From a virus, in IMG/VR virus record IMGVR_UViG_3300028388_002249, positions 1 through 21,322 of that record: a DNA stretch of 21,322 bases, one strand, 5' to 3'. Made by a program: the position numbers and the translations under genes. Below, one piece after another: positions 1 to 7,466 of the stretch. Position 1 is the first letter of the stretch, and each line of letters starts with the position of its first letter. Below the pieces are notes generated by a model. It saw only the letters and a program-made list of their open reading frames with translations. It did not search any database and was not told where the DNA came from.

Positions 1-987
1 TCCGTTGCTCGCCCGCCTCATTACACTCGCATACAGCCACTGAGTACAAGGCCGAGGGTTTGACTCAAAGCCGATGACCCTAGGGTTTTCCCACGACTGC
101 CCCTCCAGCATGACCACCACCCGGTCCCCTGGCTCGAACGCGCCGCCGTTGCAGTCCATGTACTCAATGGGCACGTCAACCAGCGTCTGCGTAGGGTTTA
201 TCTCGAGATCCTGCGCGCTGCTCGCGGCCTCGTCCAGCTGGACGGTGCAGATGTCACCAGATAGCGCTGTAATCTCGCCCACGCGGTATGTGGGTGACCA
301 GCGCTGCCATCCTGGCAAAAGCGCAGCATTGAGGTAGGTTGCTTCTGGCGACATCGCCATGCGGTGCGTCATAGCGCCATCGGCTGCTGATGGCTCCGGT
401 GCACCAGGCGCAATGATGATGGCCGGCTGCTCGCCGTTGATCTCGACGGTAGCAACTGCACCGGTCGCGTCCTCGGTGTAATCCGCGCACCATGCCTGCC
501 GGGTCTCGGTGGTACTGAGCGCCTGCAGCTCGGCTGCTCGAGCGAGAATTTTGGATCTCTGCAGTCTCGCGTTTGCGAGGTCGCGCTTTGCCAGCTCGAA
601 GGCGCCCTGCGTCTCGGCGAGCGAGCTGGTGAGCTTGACCACCTCCGTCTGGTACCGGTCGACCAGCTCATCGAGCTCGCGCTTCATCACCTGCCAGGGC
701 TCATCCGGCTCCGGCGGCGCGCTGATCTCCATCTCCATCTGCTGGCGCTTGTAGTCTGCATAAAGGGCGATCGCGTCATTGAGCGCGGTGACGATCGGCC
801 CGCGCTCATCCTCGATCTCGGCGAGCTTGTCGGCGAGCTCCTGGATGGACGTGTCCAGCTCATCCACTGTGGCCTGCAGCCTGGCTACCCTGCGCGCGAT
901 CTCGGCAGACCCGTAGTCCAGATCGATGGTGTACAGGCCCTCGCCGGAATTGCCGGTGACGGTCGCTCTACCCACGGCTGCCGACAT
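1..987 (-). CDS. Tail-tip/hub-associated phage protein with coiled coils (partial, runs off left edge)
   Basis: An open frame starts at the ATG at 987 and continues without a stop to base 1, giving 329 visible residues. Residues about 27-85 and 98-158 are charged, leucine-spaced and likely coiled coil. Residues about 165-312 look beta-rich and include a segment around 264-312 (NPTQTLVDVPIEYMDC, then GDRVVVML and NPRVIGFES) that reads like an OB-fold or small barrel. I associate this ending with conserved phage proteins encoded just after the tail hub, but I do not know a precise function. The start overlaps the preceding gene by 20 bp, so coupled translation is likely. Position after the hub-like gene supports a tail-tip or baseplate role. 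The real C-terminus lies outside the window. The reading frame is certain; the function is inferred from context. Confidence 0.75.
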   Translation of the reverse strand, partial: MSAAVGRATVTGNSGEGLYTIDLDYGSAEIARRVARLQATVDELDTSIQELADKLAEIEDERGPIVTALNDAIALYADYKRQQMEMEISAPPEPDEPWQVMKRELDELVDRYQTEVVKLTSSLAETQGAFELAKRDLANARLQRSKILARAAELQALSTTETRQAWCADYTEDATGAVATVEINGEQPAIIIAPGAPEPSAADGAMTHRMAMSPEATYLNAALLPGWQRWSPTYRVGEITALSGDICTVQLDEAASSAQDLEINPTQTLVDVPIEYMDCNGGAFEPGDRVVVMLEGQSWENPRVIGFESNPRPCTQWLYASVMRRASNG

Positions 988-2392
988 CCATGTAGGCGTC
1001 GCCAACAGTAGGCACAAAATAGTTGATGTAGCCAGCGGTAAAGCTGATCGTCCCATCGGTCACCACCTGCCCCGGCCGGAGGAGCCAGTCGATTGATGCG
1101 CGCACCCTGGCGCTGCCGCCTATGGTCTGTGAGCTCGAGCGCACGCCCTGCAACTGCACGGTGGATGCAGACACCGGCGAGCTGAACGCGTCTGCATACC
1201 CGGACAGGGTGCCAGTCTCCTTGGTCGGCCCGCGGTTGACGATCACGGTAGACAGATCCGCACGCGCCATCTCTGACTCGACAGTCTGCCCGCCTATGGC
1301 CGTCTGCCGGTAGATCACCATCTGCTCCACGCCCTGACGCGCCGTTATGACGTCGGCGTAGTCGCCCACGGCCGGCACCACACACTGCAGGAAAGAGGCG
1401 CGGTCATCCTGCACAGTGGCTTGCCAGCTGCTGATCGGCACCTCTGCTGGCGGATCACCGGTGATGCGCATGATGTAGCGCTCGGTGGGGTCGCTGATGA
1501 GGGCCGTGAAATCGTTTAGCACGTACGTCCGCACCGCGCCGACTGGCGAGGGTATGCGCATCTGCGCAGTCTCTGGCATTTCGATGAGTGCCGCGAGGTC
1601 GCCGAGCGGCGATGCTATCAATGTGCGCGCATCGACGGGCGGGCGTATTGTAATCTCAGGCGCAGGCAGCCCCAGCGGCGACGTCACGGAGACGCGCACA
1701 TCGGAAGGGATCGCAGGGGCGGTGTTCGGGAATGGCTCGGTCGGCGGAGAAAACTCGGCTGTATAGCGGCCCACGCCTTTTGTAATGCGCAGCTCATCTA
1801 TATGCCCGTTTGCAAAGCTGTCCGACCCCCAGAGCGTGCTGTACCCGATGCGGTTTGTTGCTGTGCTGCTGAGCCCAGAGCCGTACGGGGCCGATCCGTA
1901 AGGGTTCACCCCGTCAACGTACAGAGCAAGTCTGCCGCCCGAGCGAACAACGGCAACGTGGTGCCAGCTCCCAGCCGACACCATGCCCGCGTCAGACTCG
2001 CTTACTTTATAGAACGCCTCCTCGAACACGAGAGAGCCGTAATCAGTGACATACAGGCTGAACTCACCGCCGTTGCCTCTATCGCCCTGGCTGTAGACCG
2101 GGAACATGCTGGATAGCGATGCCGGACGTATCCATGCCTCAATCGTGAAATCCCCGGCCCCATACCCGGACCCATAGTCGAACAGCGCGCTGCCCGGAAC
2201 GGACACATAGTCGCCGTCGCCATCGAGCAAGCATGAGGCGCCGCCGAACTTTGCCTGTGCTGTATCAGTCTGAGCGTTGCCGGCAGCAGTAAGAGCAAGC
2301 GCGTTGCTGCTGCTATCAACAAACGACGTACTTCCGTCCGGCCCGTCGAAGTGGGCCAGCAGCGAGACGTTGGCGAAATGAGGGTCTGCCAT
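968..2392 (-). CDS. Tail-tip/hub-like protein with N-terminal LamG (concanavalin A-like) domain
   Basis: A 474-residue protein. Residues about 8-225 match the LamG/Laminin_G_3 pattern of phage and surface proteins: LLAHFDG near the start, GDGDYVSVPGS, DFTIEAWIRP, SWHHVAVVRSGGRLALYVDG, and INELRI-type HIDELRITKGVGRYTAEF. A linker follows with three spaced SPLG/SPVG motifs. Residues about 290-474 contain ISSWQATVQ, FLQCVVPAVGDY and a closing INYFVPTVGDAYMDVG. I recognise this ending from tail-tip proteins of lambda-like phages. The start ATG directly follows the TAA of the gene upstream. The LamG fold commonly binds glycans, so this protein may add receptor contact at the tail tip; that part is inference. 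Virion location follows from gene order after the tape measure. Confidence 0.72.
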   Translation of the reverse strand: MADPHFANVSLLAHFDGPDGSTSFVDSSSNALALTAAGNAQTDTAQAKFGGASCLLDGDGDYVSVPGSALFDYGSGYGAGDFTIEAWIRPASLSSMFPVYSQGDRGNGGEFSLYVTDYGSLVFEEAFYKVSESDAGMVSAGSWHHVAVVRSGGRLALYVDGVNPYGSAPYGSGLSSTATNRIGYSTLWGSDSFANGHIDELRITKGVGRYTAEFSPPTEPFPNTAPAIPSDVRVSVTSPLGLPAPEITIRPPVDARTLIASPLGDLAALIEMPETAQMRIPSPVGAVRTYVLNDFTALISDPTERYIMRITGDPPAEVPISSWQATVQDDRASFLQCVVPAVGDYADVITARQGVEQMVIYRQTAIGGQTVESEMARADLSTVIVNRGPTKETGTLSGYADAFSSPVSASTVQLQGVRSSSQTIGGSARVRASIDWLLRPGQVVTDGTISFTAGYINYFVPTVGDAYMDVGSRG

Positions 2393-2782
2393 TTACCCGA
2401 TCACGCAGCTGACCAGCTCAACGTCCGCGCCATTCACAATGGATGTCGTGCTCAGGACGATCTTGCCCGGCACTGCTGACGCCCCGCTTTCGGCTGGCAC
2501 TGAGACAATCGCATTATCGTCGCCGTCCACCATGACGCCGTAGGTGCACTCGCCGCTGGCGACCGCACTACTGGTTCCTGCTGCCGTGAGCGTGACCTGG
2601 CCGGTGATCGCACTCACAGTGCCGGCAGGGTCGGTCAGCGTAACCGTTGCCAGCAGGACGTCAGCGTCGTCGTATAACTTTAGCTTCGCTGGCGAGCTGG
2701 CTGCGTCAATCTGGCCAAGCACGGCAGTGTGCGCGGCAACGATTGTGGGCGTAGCATATTCTACGGCTGATGGCGCAGGCAT
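2393..2782 (-). CDS. Small phage tail protein, unknown function
   Basis: A 129-residue acidic protein rich in Ala, Thr, Val and Ser, with short alternating beta-like stretches (AKLKLYDDADVLLATVTL, then ITGQVTLTAAGTSS). It has no signal peptide, membrane segment or catalytic motif. It lies 3 bp after the preceding gene, and its TAA is followed immediately by the ATG of the LamG protein, so it is part of the tail-tip operon. A minor structural protein is the simplest reading, but I recognise no named family. Confidence 0.6.
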   Translation of the reverse strand: MPAPSAVEYATPTIVAAHTAVLGQIDAASSPAKLKLYDDADVLLATVTLTDPAGTVSAITGQVTLTAAGTSSAVASGECTYGVMVDGDDNAIVSVPAESGASAVPGKIVLSTTSIVNGADVELVSCVIG

Positions 2783-2785
2783 ATA

Positions 2786-3133
2786 TCAATCCTCACTCAG
2801 TGTGCGGATGACCAACAGGGTCAACGTGTTTTCGTCCGGGCCCTCGTCCATGCTCTCTGGCACGGCCAGGAAGCAGCCCTCTGCGCTGGACAGGGTGACA
2901 GTAGGGTGTAGCTTGACGATGCGCCGCACGCGCTCGGTGTGCGCCCTGGACACAACGCGCCAGCGGTATTGCCGGGTTAGGTCGCCATCGGAGTAACCGC
3001 GGTCGGATACAACCGCACCTCCATCAAGGGTGGCAGCGCGAGCCGCACGGCGCCGGTAGCTTTGCGCGCCTGGCAGCGGGTCAATAGACACATGGCCCAG
3101 CAGGTCAAATGTAGTGGATGCGATATGTATCAC
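2786..3133 (-). CDS. Small tail-tip protein downstream of tape measure
   Basis: A 115-residue protein starting with MIHIASTTFDLLGHVSIDPLPG. It has a basic stretch (YRRRAARAA), a segment of alternating charged and hydrophobic residues (QYRWRVVSRAHTERVRRIV) and a C-terminal beta-like end (NTLTLLVIRTL). The start overlaps the stop of the tape-measure 3' frame by 4 bp (ATGA), indicating coupled translation. The position directly after the tape measure is where siphophages encode distal-tail or tail-tip proteins. I cannot assign it to a named family from sequence alone. Confidence 0.6.
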   Translation of the reverse strand: MIHIASTTFDLLGHVSIDPLPGAQSYRRRAARAATLDGGAVVSDRGYSDGDLTRQYRWRVVSRAHTERVRRIVKLHPTVTLSSAEGCFLAVPESMDEGPDENTLTLLVIRTLSED

Positions 3134-4143
3134 TGTGACCCCAGCAGGTATTCATAGCCGGCTCGAGCTCTTGCTGCTGCGACCTTGATCTCTTCGTCTG
3201 TCAGTTTCAGCTGCCTCTGCAACAGCTTGTCCCTGCGCTCCTCCTCGGCGGTGATCTGCTCTTTGATGCCAAGCTTGTCGAACTTGGATATGTTCTCATC
3301 TCCAAGTAGGTCAAAGAGCCCCTGCAGCGTGTCGCCGGTGTTGACGAAGCTGGCGCTCACAGCCTCAAAAGCGGACTCTATACGCCGTGCGTCCCCTTCG
3401 ATCTGAGCCACCATGATCTGGGACTGCGCCTCAATGGCCGCCAGCTTTTCATCGAGCGAGAGCTTCTTGGTCTCGTCCTCGATGCCCTTGACTGACTTGC
3501 CGAGCTCGTCGCCCTTGCCGGCCGCTTCGCCCGCTGCATCCGCCGCCTCGTAGAGCGTCTCCTTGTACGGCACCAGGGTGCCGACGCCCTCCTCTGCTGC
3601 ATCCGCCGCCTCGTAGAGCGTCTCCTTGTACGGCACCAGGGTGCCGACGCCCTCCTCTGCTGCGTCAGCAACCTCCCACAAGCCGGTGCTGAAGTTGTAG
3701 AAGCGCTCGCGGCCATCGTCTGCAGTACCGGCAATGTCCGCCATTGCCTCGTCGGCCTCGCGGATCTGACGCGCAGTGGCCTCAGCAGACGGCCCCGTGG
3801 TCTCGGTCAGCTCCCTGCCAAGCCCCTCAAGCTCATCATTTAGGCCGGTAACATCAGCCGCCCAATCAGCAAGCCGTTCGCTAAGCGATGTGCCGGTGGC
3901 GGCCTCGGTCGCCTTATTTGCCAGCGTGCCAAGCGCAACGCCGGCGGCTCCTGCGGCCCCGACAAGCCCCGCCTTGCCCAACAGCGCCAGCAGCCCGGTG
4001 GAGCCGGAGAGCGCAGTAGCCGCCCTGCCGAACGAGCCCGCAAGGCCTGCGCCCTGGGACAGGCCGATGATGGCGATCAGGGACTCGATCGACGGCAGCA
4101 GGCCTGCCACGGCACCGCTGACCAGGTTAGCCTGTGTCGCCAT
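3130..4143 (-). CDS. Tape measure protein, C-terminal part (second frame)
   Basis: The frame is open upstream to 4278, but an ATG at 4143 (MATQANLVSGAVAG) gives a 337-residue product that overlaps the upstream tape-measure frame by 17 bp. The N-terminal half is Gly/Ala-rich and hydrophobic (about residues 5-80), as in tape measure membrane-insertion regions. The rest is highly charged and helical, ending EEERRDKLLQRQLKLTDEEI. It contains an exact tandem duplication of a 21-residue unit (EEGVGTLVPYKETLYE and flanks). The frame is +1 relative to the upstream tape measure: it may be the 3' part of one gene broken by an indel or deletion, or a separately translated gene. It is followed with a 4-bp overlap by a tail-tip gene, so it sits where a tape measure should end. 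Confidence 0.7.
   Translation of the reverse strand: MATQANLVSGAVAGLLPSIESLIAIIGLSQGAGLAGSFGRAATALSGSTGLLALLGKAGLVGAAGAAGVALGTLANKATEAATGTSLSERLADWAADVTGLNDELEGLGRELTETTGPSAEATARQIREADEAMADIAGTADDGRERFYNFSTGLWEVADAAEEGVGTLVPYKETLYEAADAAEEGVGTLVPYKETLYEAADAAGEAAGKGDELGKSVKGIEDETKKLSLDEKLAAIEAQSQIMVAQIEGDARRIESAFEAVSASFVNTGDTLQGLFDLLGDENISKFDKLGIKEQITAEEERRDKLLQRQLKLTDEEIKVAAARARAGYEYLLGSQ
3533..3663 (-). repeat. Exact 63-bp tandem duplication inside the tape measure
   Basis: Two identical 63-bp copies lie at 3533-3595 and 3596-3658, followed by 5 further matching bases. The period is 21 codons, so the reading frame is kept. Each copy encodes a unit containing EEGVGTLVPYKETLYE. The copies show no differences, which suggests recent duplication. 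Confidence 0.95.
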
Positions 4144-5428
4144 GCCGCGCGCGCAGTCCCTCGACAAACCCGGACATGTCGGCCTGATCAAGCGCTGCCG
4201 GCAGGTTTTCGGCGACCGAGGAGAGAACGTCCTCCAGCAGCCCCATCTGCTCCTCGACGAACTCGACCACGCCCGCAAGCTGGCCCTCGTCCACCGAGTT
4301 GCTGATGCCGAGGAAGATATTGCGGATGGCGTCTGCGATGCCGCCGGCCTCGTCCAGCAGTGGGTCGCCGAAGGTGATCAGGATGTCCTTGAAGGCGTTT
4401 TCGATGCGCTGGGACATCTTCTCCAGGTCATCCACCATCTTCCCGTAGGCTTCAGACGTCACGCCGGCCTTTTTTCCCATCTCCTCAATGTTGCCGGCAA
4501 AGGAATCTGCCGCACTACCGGTGAGCGGGAATACGGCGCGCAGCGCCTCAACCGAGCCGAACAGCTTGCCCATCTGCTCTTCGTTGCCGCCGGTGGCGCG
4601 GGCAACATTCTGTAGGACGCCATCAAGGTCCTTGGCCTTGACTGCCTGCGCGTTGAACTCGATGCCGAGCTCTGCGGCGAGCTTTGATGCCTCTGCGGTC
4701 GGCTTGATCAGCGCGGCCATCGCGGCATTGATCTGCGTGATCGCCTGCGATGTCGGCGTGCCGACCGACGTCAGCGATGCGATGGCGGAGAGGACTGTCT
4801 CGAACGGTACCTTGAGCGTCGCGGCGGTACCGGTGACCTGCGACAGCCCGTTGGCCAGCTCCGGCAGCGTGGTCTGGCCGTTTTTCACGGTCAGGAACAG
4901 CGCATCAGAGAAGCGGCCGGCCTCCTCCATACCCAGGCCATAGGCGTTAAGCGAGGACACCAGCACGCGCAGCGTATCGTTCAGATCCGCCTTGCCAGCA
5001 ACAGACAGCTGCTCAGCAATCGATACCGCCTCAATCGCATCCTTGTAGTCCACACCCGCTGAAATCGCGTTGTAGACCGCGGTGGTGACCTGCTCGAGCG
5101 GCGCCGTGCTATTGGCTGCGTAGTCCTGCAGCGCATCCCTGAACCCGCCGAGATTCTCGATGGGCTCATTGATCAGCGTGGCGATCTCGCGGAATGCGCC
5201 GTCGAAGTCGCCCGCAATCTTGATGGCAAACGCAGTGGCAGCAGCGCCGGCGGTGAGCAGCCCGGCCTCCAGCTTGATCGCATTCGTCGTGAAATCAGCA
5301 ATGGGCTGCGTGGCGCCCTGGATGTTGCCGGCGAGATTGCTGGTGCCGCCGATGACAGACTGAACAGCAGCGCCGGTGTTATCCACGGCGTTGAAGATCA
5401 GATCGATGGTGCGTTGCGCGTCAGCCAT
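4127..5428 (-). CDS. Tail tape measure protein, TP901 family, N-terminal part
   Basis: A 433-residue protein. Residues about 75-330 read as the TP901 tape-measure core: FREIATLINEPIENLGGF, then APLEQVTTAVYNAISAGVD, LNAYGLGMEEAGRFSDALF, LPELANGLSQVTGTAATL and NIEEMGKKAGVTSEAYGKM. Tape measures set tail length and help pass DNA through the host envelope. The frame stops at 4127 with an odd tail (RARHGDTG), while similar low-complexity coding continues in the +1 frame from 4143. The two frames together would give about 765 residues, a normal tape-measure size; 433 alone is short. The start ATG overlaps the stop of the frameshifted chaperone extension by 8 bp. Family assignment is firm; whether the gene is intact is not. 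Confidence 0.85.
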   Translation of the reverse strand: MADAQRTIDLIFNAVDNTGAAVQSVIGGTSNLAGNIQGATQPIADFTTNAIKLEAGLLTAGAAATAFAIKIAGDFDGAFREIATLINEPIENLGGFRDALQDYAANSTAPLEQVTTAVYNAISAGVDYKDAIEAVSIAEQLSVAGKADLNDTLRVLVSSLNAYGLGMEEAGRFSDALFLTVKNGQTTLPELANGLSQVTGTAATLKVPFETVLSAIASLTSVGTPTSQAITQINAAMAALIKPTAEASKLAAELGIEFNAQAVKAKDLDGVLQNVARATGGNEEQMGKLFGSVEALRAVFPLTGSAADSFAGNIEEMGKKAGVTSEAYGKMVDDLEKMSQRIENAFKDILITFGDPLLDEAGGIADAIRNIFLGISNSVDEGQLAGVVEFVEEQMGLLEDVLSSVAENLPAALDQADMSGFVEGLRARHGDTG

Positions 5429-5570
5429 TGCGTTTCATCTCTGCGGCGCGCTCCTTGTAATAGAGCGACCACAGCTCCATCTCAAGGTCGCCCATCTGGG
5501 TGCCGAAAAGGTCCGGCCGTGCCTCGAACAGAAAGCGCCCCCGGTCAGCGCACAGGTATATCAGGCTTTT
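5421..5570 (-). CDS. Frameshift extension of tail assembly chaperone (gpT-like frame)
   Basis: This stretch lies between the end of the chaperone gene and the tape measure and has no good start codon of its own. It is open in the -1 frame relative to the chaperone, from the AAAA run at 5567-5570 to TGA at 5421-5423. It encodes 48 residues after the slip, including DRGRFLFEARPDLFGTQMGD and ELWSLYYKERAAEMKR, which resembles the acidic/aromatic C-terminal extensions produced by ribosomal frameshifting in siphophages. The fusion product would be about 202 residues. In lambda the gpG and gpGT pair loads the tape measure with tail tube protein; the same role is inferred here. Its end overlaps the tape-measure start. 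Confidence 0.7.
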   Translation of the reverse strand, partial: KSLIYLCADRGRFLFEARPDLFGTQMGDLEMELWSLYYKERAAEMKRNG

Positions 5571-6028
5571 GACTTCGCCTTGCCGCCAGAGGCTTTCCGC
5601 TTTCCCGGCTCGGCGCCCTGGTCCGTGAGTAGTGCTATCCGGTCCGTCAGCGCCTGGAAAACCATCGGGTAGGCCTCGGACAGCTTGACTGCGACCATGC
5701 GCTGGCCCTTGATGTCCGGCGTGACAGACCCGGACACCAGCATCTCGATGCGCCGGACCGTCTCCTCCGGCACCTCGCGCCCGTAGAACTCCATGATCTC
5801 GCGAGCGCTGTCGATAACGCCCTCACCGGTCTGCGCTGCGGTCAGCAGTGCGTTGGTGCGATCACGGATGATCAGCGCAACCGCAGACCGCACGCGCCCG
5901 AGCTCGGCAGCGGTGAGCCCGCGCACGGTCCACTTTGGCTCACCCTCCCACCAGTCAGCGAGTTGCGGCACATCGACCGTCAGCTCGCGCGGCGTGAACT
6001 GCTCCTGAAGGAACCGGTTAAGGTCCAT
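5561..6028 (-). CDS. Tail assembly chaperone (gpG-like)
   Basis: A 155-residue protein encoded between the tail tube gene and the tape measure, the standard chaperone position. It begins MDLNRFLQEQFTPRELTV, has a helical middle (LTAAELGRVRSAVALIIRDR) and ends in a Lys-rich tail (GKRKASGGKAKSKA). The WWEGEPKWTVRGLTAAELGR segment is typical of phage tail assembly chaperones that bind the tail tube. The start shares one base with the stop of the tube gene (TGATG). The gene ends at a likely -1 frameshift point that adds 48 residues to part of the product. Assignment rests on position, size and the frameshift architecture more than on residue-level family recognition. Confidence 0.75.
   Translation of the reverse strand: MDLNRFLQEQFTPRELTVDVPQLADWWEGEPKWTVRGLTAAELGRVRSAVALIIRDRTNALLTAAQTGEGVIDSAREIMEFYGREVPEETVRRIEMLVSGSVTPDIKGQRMVAVKLSEAYPMVFQALTDRIALLTDQGAEPGKRKASGGKAKSKA
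5567..5572 (-). promoter_or_regulatory. Candidate -1 ribosomal slip site (TCA AAA GCC)
   Basis: Four consecutive A residues at 5570-5567, read as TCA AAA GCC in the chaperone frame, would let tRNA-Lys re-pair one base back and continue AGC CTG. The chaperone stop TGA follows two codons later at 5563-5561. The canonical two-codon slippery heptamer is not present, and I see no strong downstream stem-loop, so efficiency is uncertain. Confidence 0.5.
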
Positions 6029-7014
6029 CAGCCGCTCACGTCCACAGTGGACGAGCGCGCACCGACGGTGCAGCTCACAGTCACGTCATCACCGCTGGTC
6101 GGGAATGGCCGGGACACAGCCAGGTAACCCTGCGTCAGCTGGTACACGGTGGACACATCGCGGTCAGGGAAGTACTTGAACCACAGGTTGTCGCCCTTGC
6201 GGCCGATGAAGTCGCCGCCAATCGCCTCGCTCTGGCGCATGCGCGCGGTGAAGGTCGCGGTACCCACGCTGAACGATACGCTCGCCTTGGGCCCGTCGTG
6301 CGTCTCCACCGAGGACGTGCTCACAGAGTCATCTGCAGGCTGCCAGTCGGCCGAGCCGGGCACCGGCGCAAACAGCGGCGTAGCGCCCTTGACGTGCACC
6401 TTGCGCGGCACAGCGCCGGTGTGGATCGCAGGCAGCGCAGAGTAGAAGGTAACGGTGCCGTTGGTGGCGTCGATGTCGTAGCCGGGCGAAATAGCAGACT
6501 CGCGGTGCACGCCCACGGTCACCATGATCTCGCCCGCTGCCACCGGCGCAGCAGTGACAGACGTGGTGCGCACCTGGCCGATCTCGATACTGCCCACAGG
6601 GATCAGCGGCGGGCCGCCGGCAGAGCCGCGCGTCTCAACAAACTCTGTGCCGTCGGTACCAGCCACGGCAGTCAGCGCGCCGGTGCTGTCCACCGTGATC
6701 GAGGTGATGCAGTGCGTGTCAGTGCTGATGCCGCGAGTGATGCTGACCGACCCGCCGGCCACGGCCACAACACCGTCGGCGTCAGCGCCGGCCATGCCGG
6801 GCGCCTGCACGGTCAGGGCAGCGACAGCGACCTCGTCATTACTGCCAGATGGCGAGATTGCGCCGCCGGTCAGCAGCCCGTAGGGCGCGACGACGGTGCC
6901 ATCGGAGAACGGCGCAAACGCGGCCTCAAAGGTGATGCCATCACCGCTGTCATCCATCTCCTGCCAATCATAGGCCGTCTGGCCCGACTCGTACTGAACT
7001 TGGGGACGTCCCAT
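6028..7014 (-). CDS. Major tail (tube) protein
   Basis: A 328-residue beta-rich protein, Gly/Ser/Thr/Val-heavy, with an N-terminal segment (MGRPQVQYESGQTAYDWQEMDD) and a C-terminal part (SVSFSVGTATFTARMRQSEAIGG, then DNLWFKYFPDRD and VSCTVGARSS) that fit a siphophage tube subunit with an extra internal domain. Residues about 90-200 may be an added Ig-like or surface domain, since 328 residues is longer than the roughly 200-250 of simple tube proteins. It lies between the tail terminator-like gene (11 bp upstream) and the chaperone. Position and composition support the call; no single diagnostic motif is seen. Confidence 0.72.
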   Translation of the reverse strand: MGRPQVQYESGQTAYDWQEMDDSGDGITFEAAFAPFSDGTVVAPYGLLTGGAISPSGSNDEVAVAALTVQAPGMAGADADGVVAVAGGSVSITRGISTDTHCITSITVDSTGALTAVAGTDGTEFVETRGSAGGPPLIPVGSIEIGQVRTTSVTAAPVAAGEIMVTVGVHRESAISPGYDIDATNGTVTFYSALPAIHTGAVPRKVHVKGATPLFAPVPGSADWQPADDSVSTSSVETHDGPKASVSFSVGTATFTARMRQSEAIGGDFIGRKGDNLWFKYFPDRDVSTVYQLTQGYLAVSRPFPTSGDDVTVSCTVGARSSTVDVSG

Positions 7015-7025
7015 GGTATGCCTCC

Positions 7026-7466
7026 TCAGGCCTCATCGATCAGATAGGGATTGCCGCGCACAAAGCGGTAGCGCACCCTGAAAAACGCCTGCGCGAAAAT
7101 CCCGCGCGAGCCGTCCGGTATCTCGCCGGCGGCACCGCCGGTGTACTCAATATGCTCAGCCAGGCCGCCCAGCCGGGTATCCGTGGCCAGCGCCTCCTGG
7201 ATCAGGTCCGCCAGCGCAGTGCTGGCCTGCTCGTGCCACCCATCACCCTTGCGGCCAGAGATCAGCACGATGCGCGCGATGGTGACATCCATCTCCATGC
7301 GGCTGTGCTCGTGGTCGCTGCCGGCATCCTGCTCCTCGCCATCTACCACCACGCTCATAATTCCCGATGCAGGCACCTGCTCGATGCCAAAAGCCTCGAG
7401 GTTGCGCACAGCACTCACCCTGGCAGCGAGGGCCTGCAGAACCTGCTCGCGCACCGGCAGGCTCAT
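7026..7466 (-). CDS. Tail terminator / minor tail protein U-like
   Basis: A 146-residue protein with mixed alpha/beta composition: an N-terminal helix (VREQVLQALAARVSAVRNLEAFG), alternating strands (MEMDVTIARIVLISGRKGDGW), a helix (QASTALADLIQEALATD) and a final strand (RGIFAQAFFRVRYRF). This layout and size match the lambda gpU-type tail terminators that cap the finished tube and join it to the head. The start overlaps the stop of the upstream gpZ-like gene by 4 bp (ATGA). The gpZ, gpU, tube, chaperone and tape-measure order is that of lambda. The call is by fold-like pattern and synteny. Confidence 0.7.
   Translation of the reverse strand: MSLPVREQVLQALAARVSAVRNLEAFGIEQVPASGIMSVVVDGEEQDAGSDHEHSRMEMDVTIARIVLISGRKGDGWHEQASTALADLIQEALATDTRLGGLAEHIEYTGGAAGEIPDGSRGIFAQAFFRVRYRFVRGNPYLIDEA

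Noticed and set aside
3776-4615. Plus-strand open frame of 279 codons opposite the tape measure
   Set aside because: Shadow of the tape-measure genes, Ser/Ala/Pro-rich with no motif.
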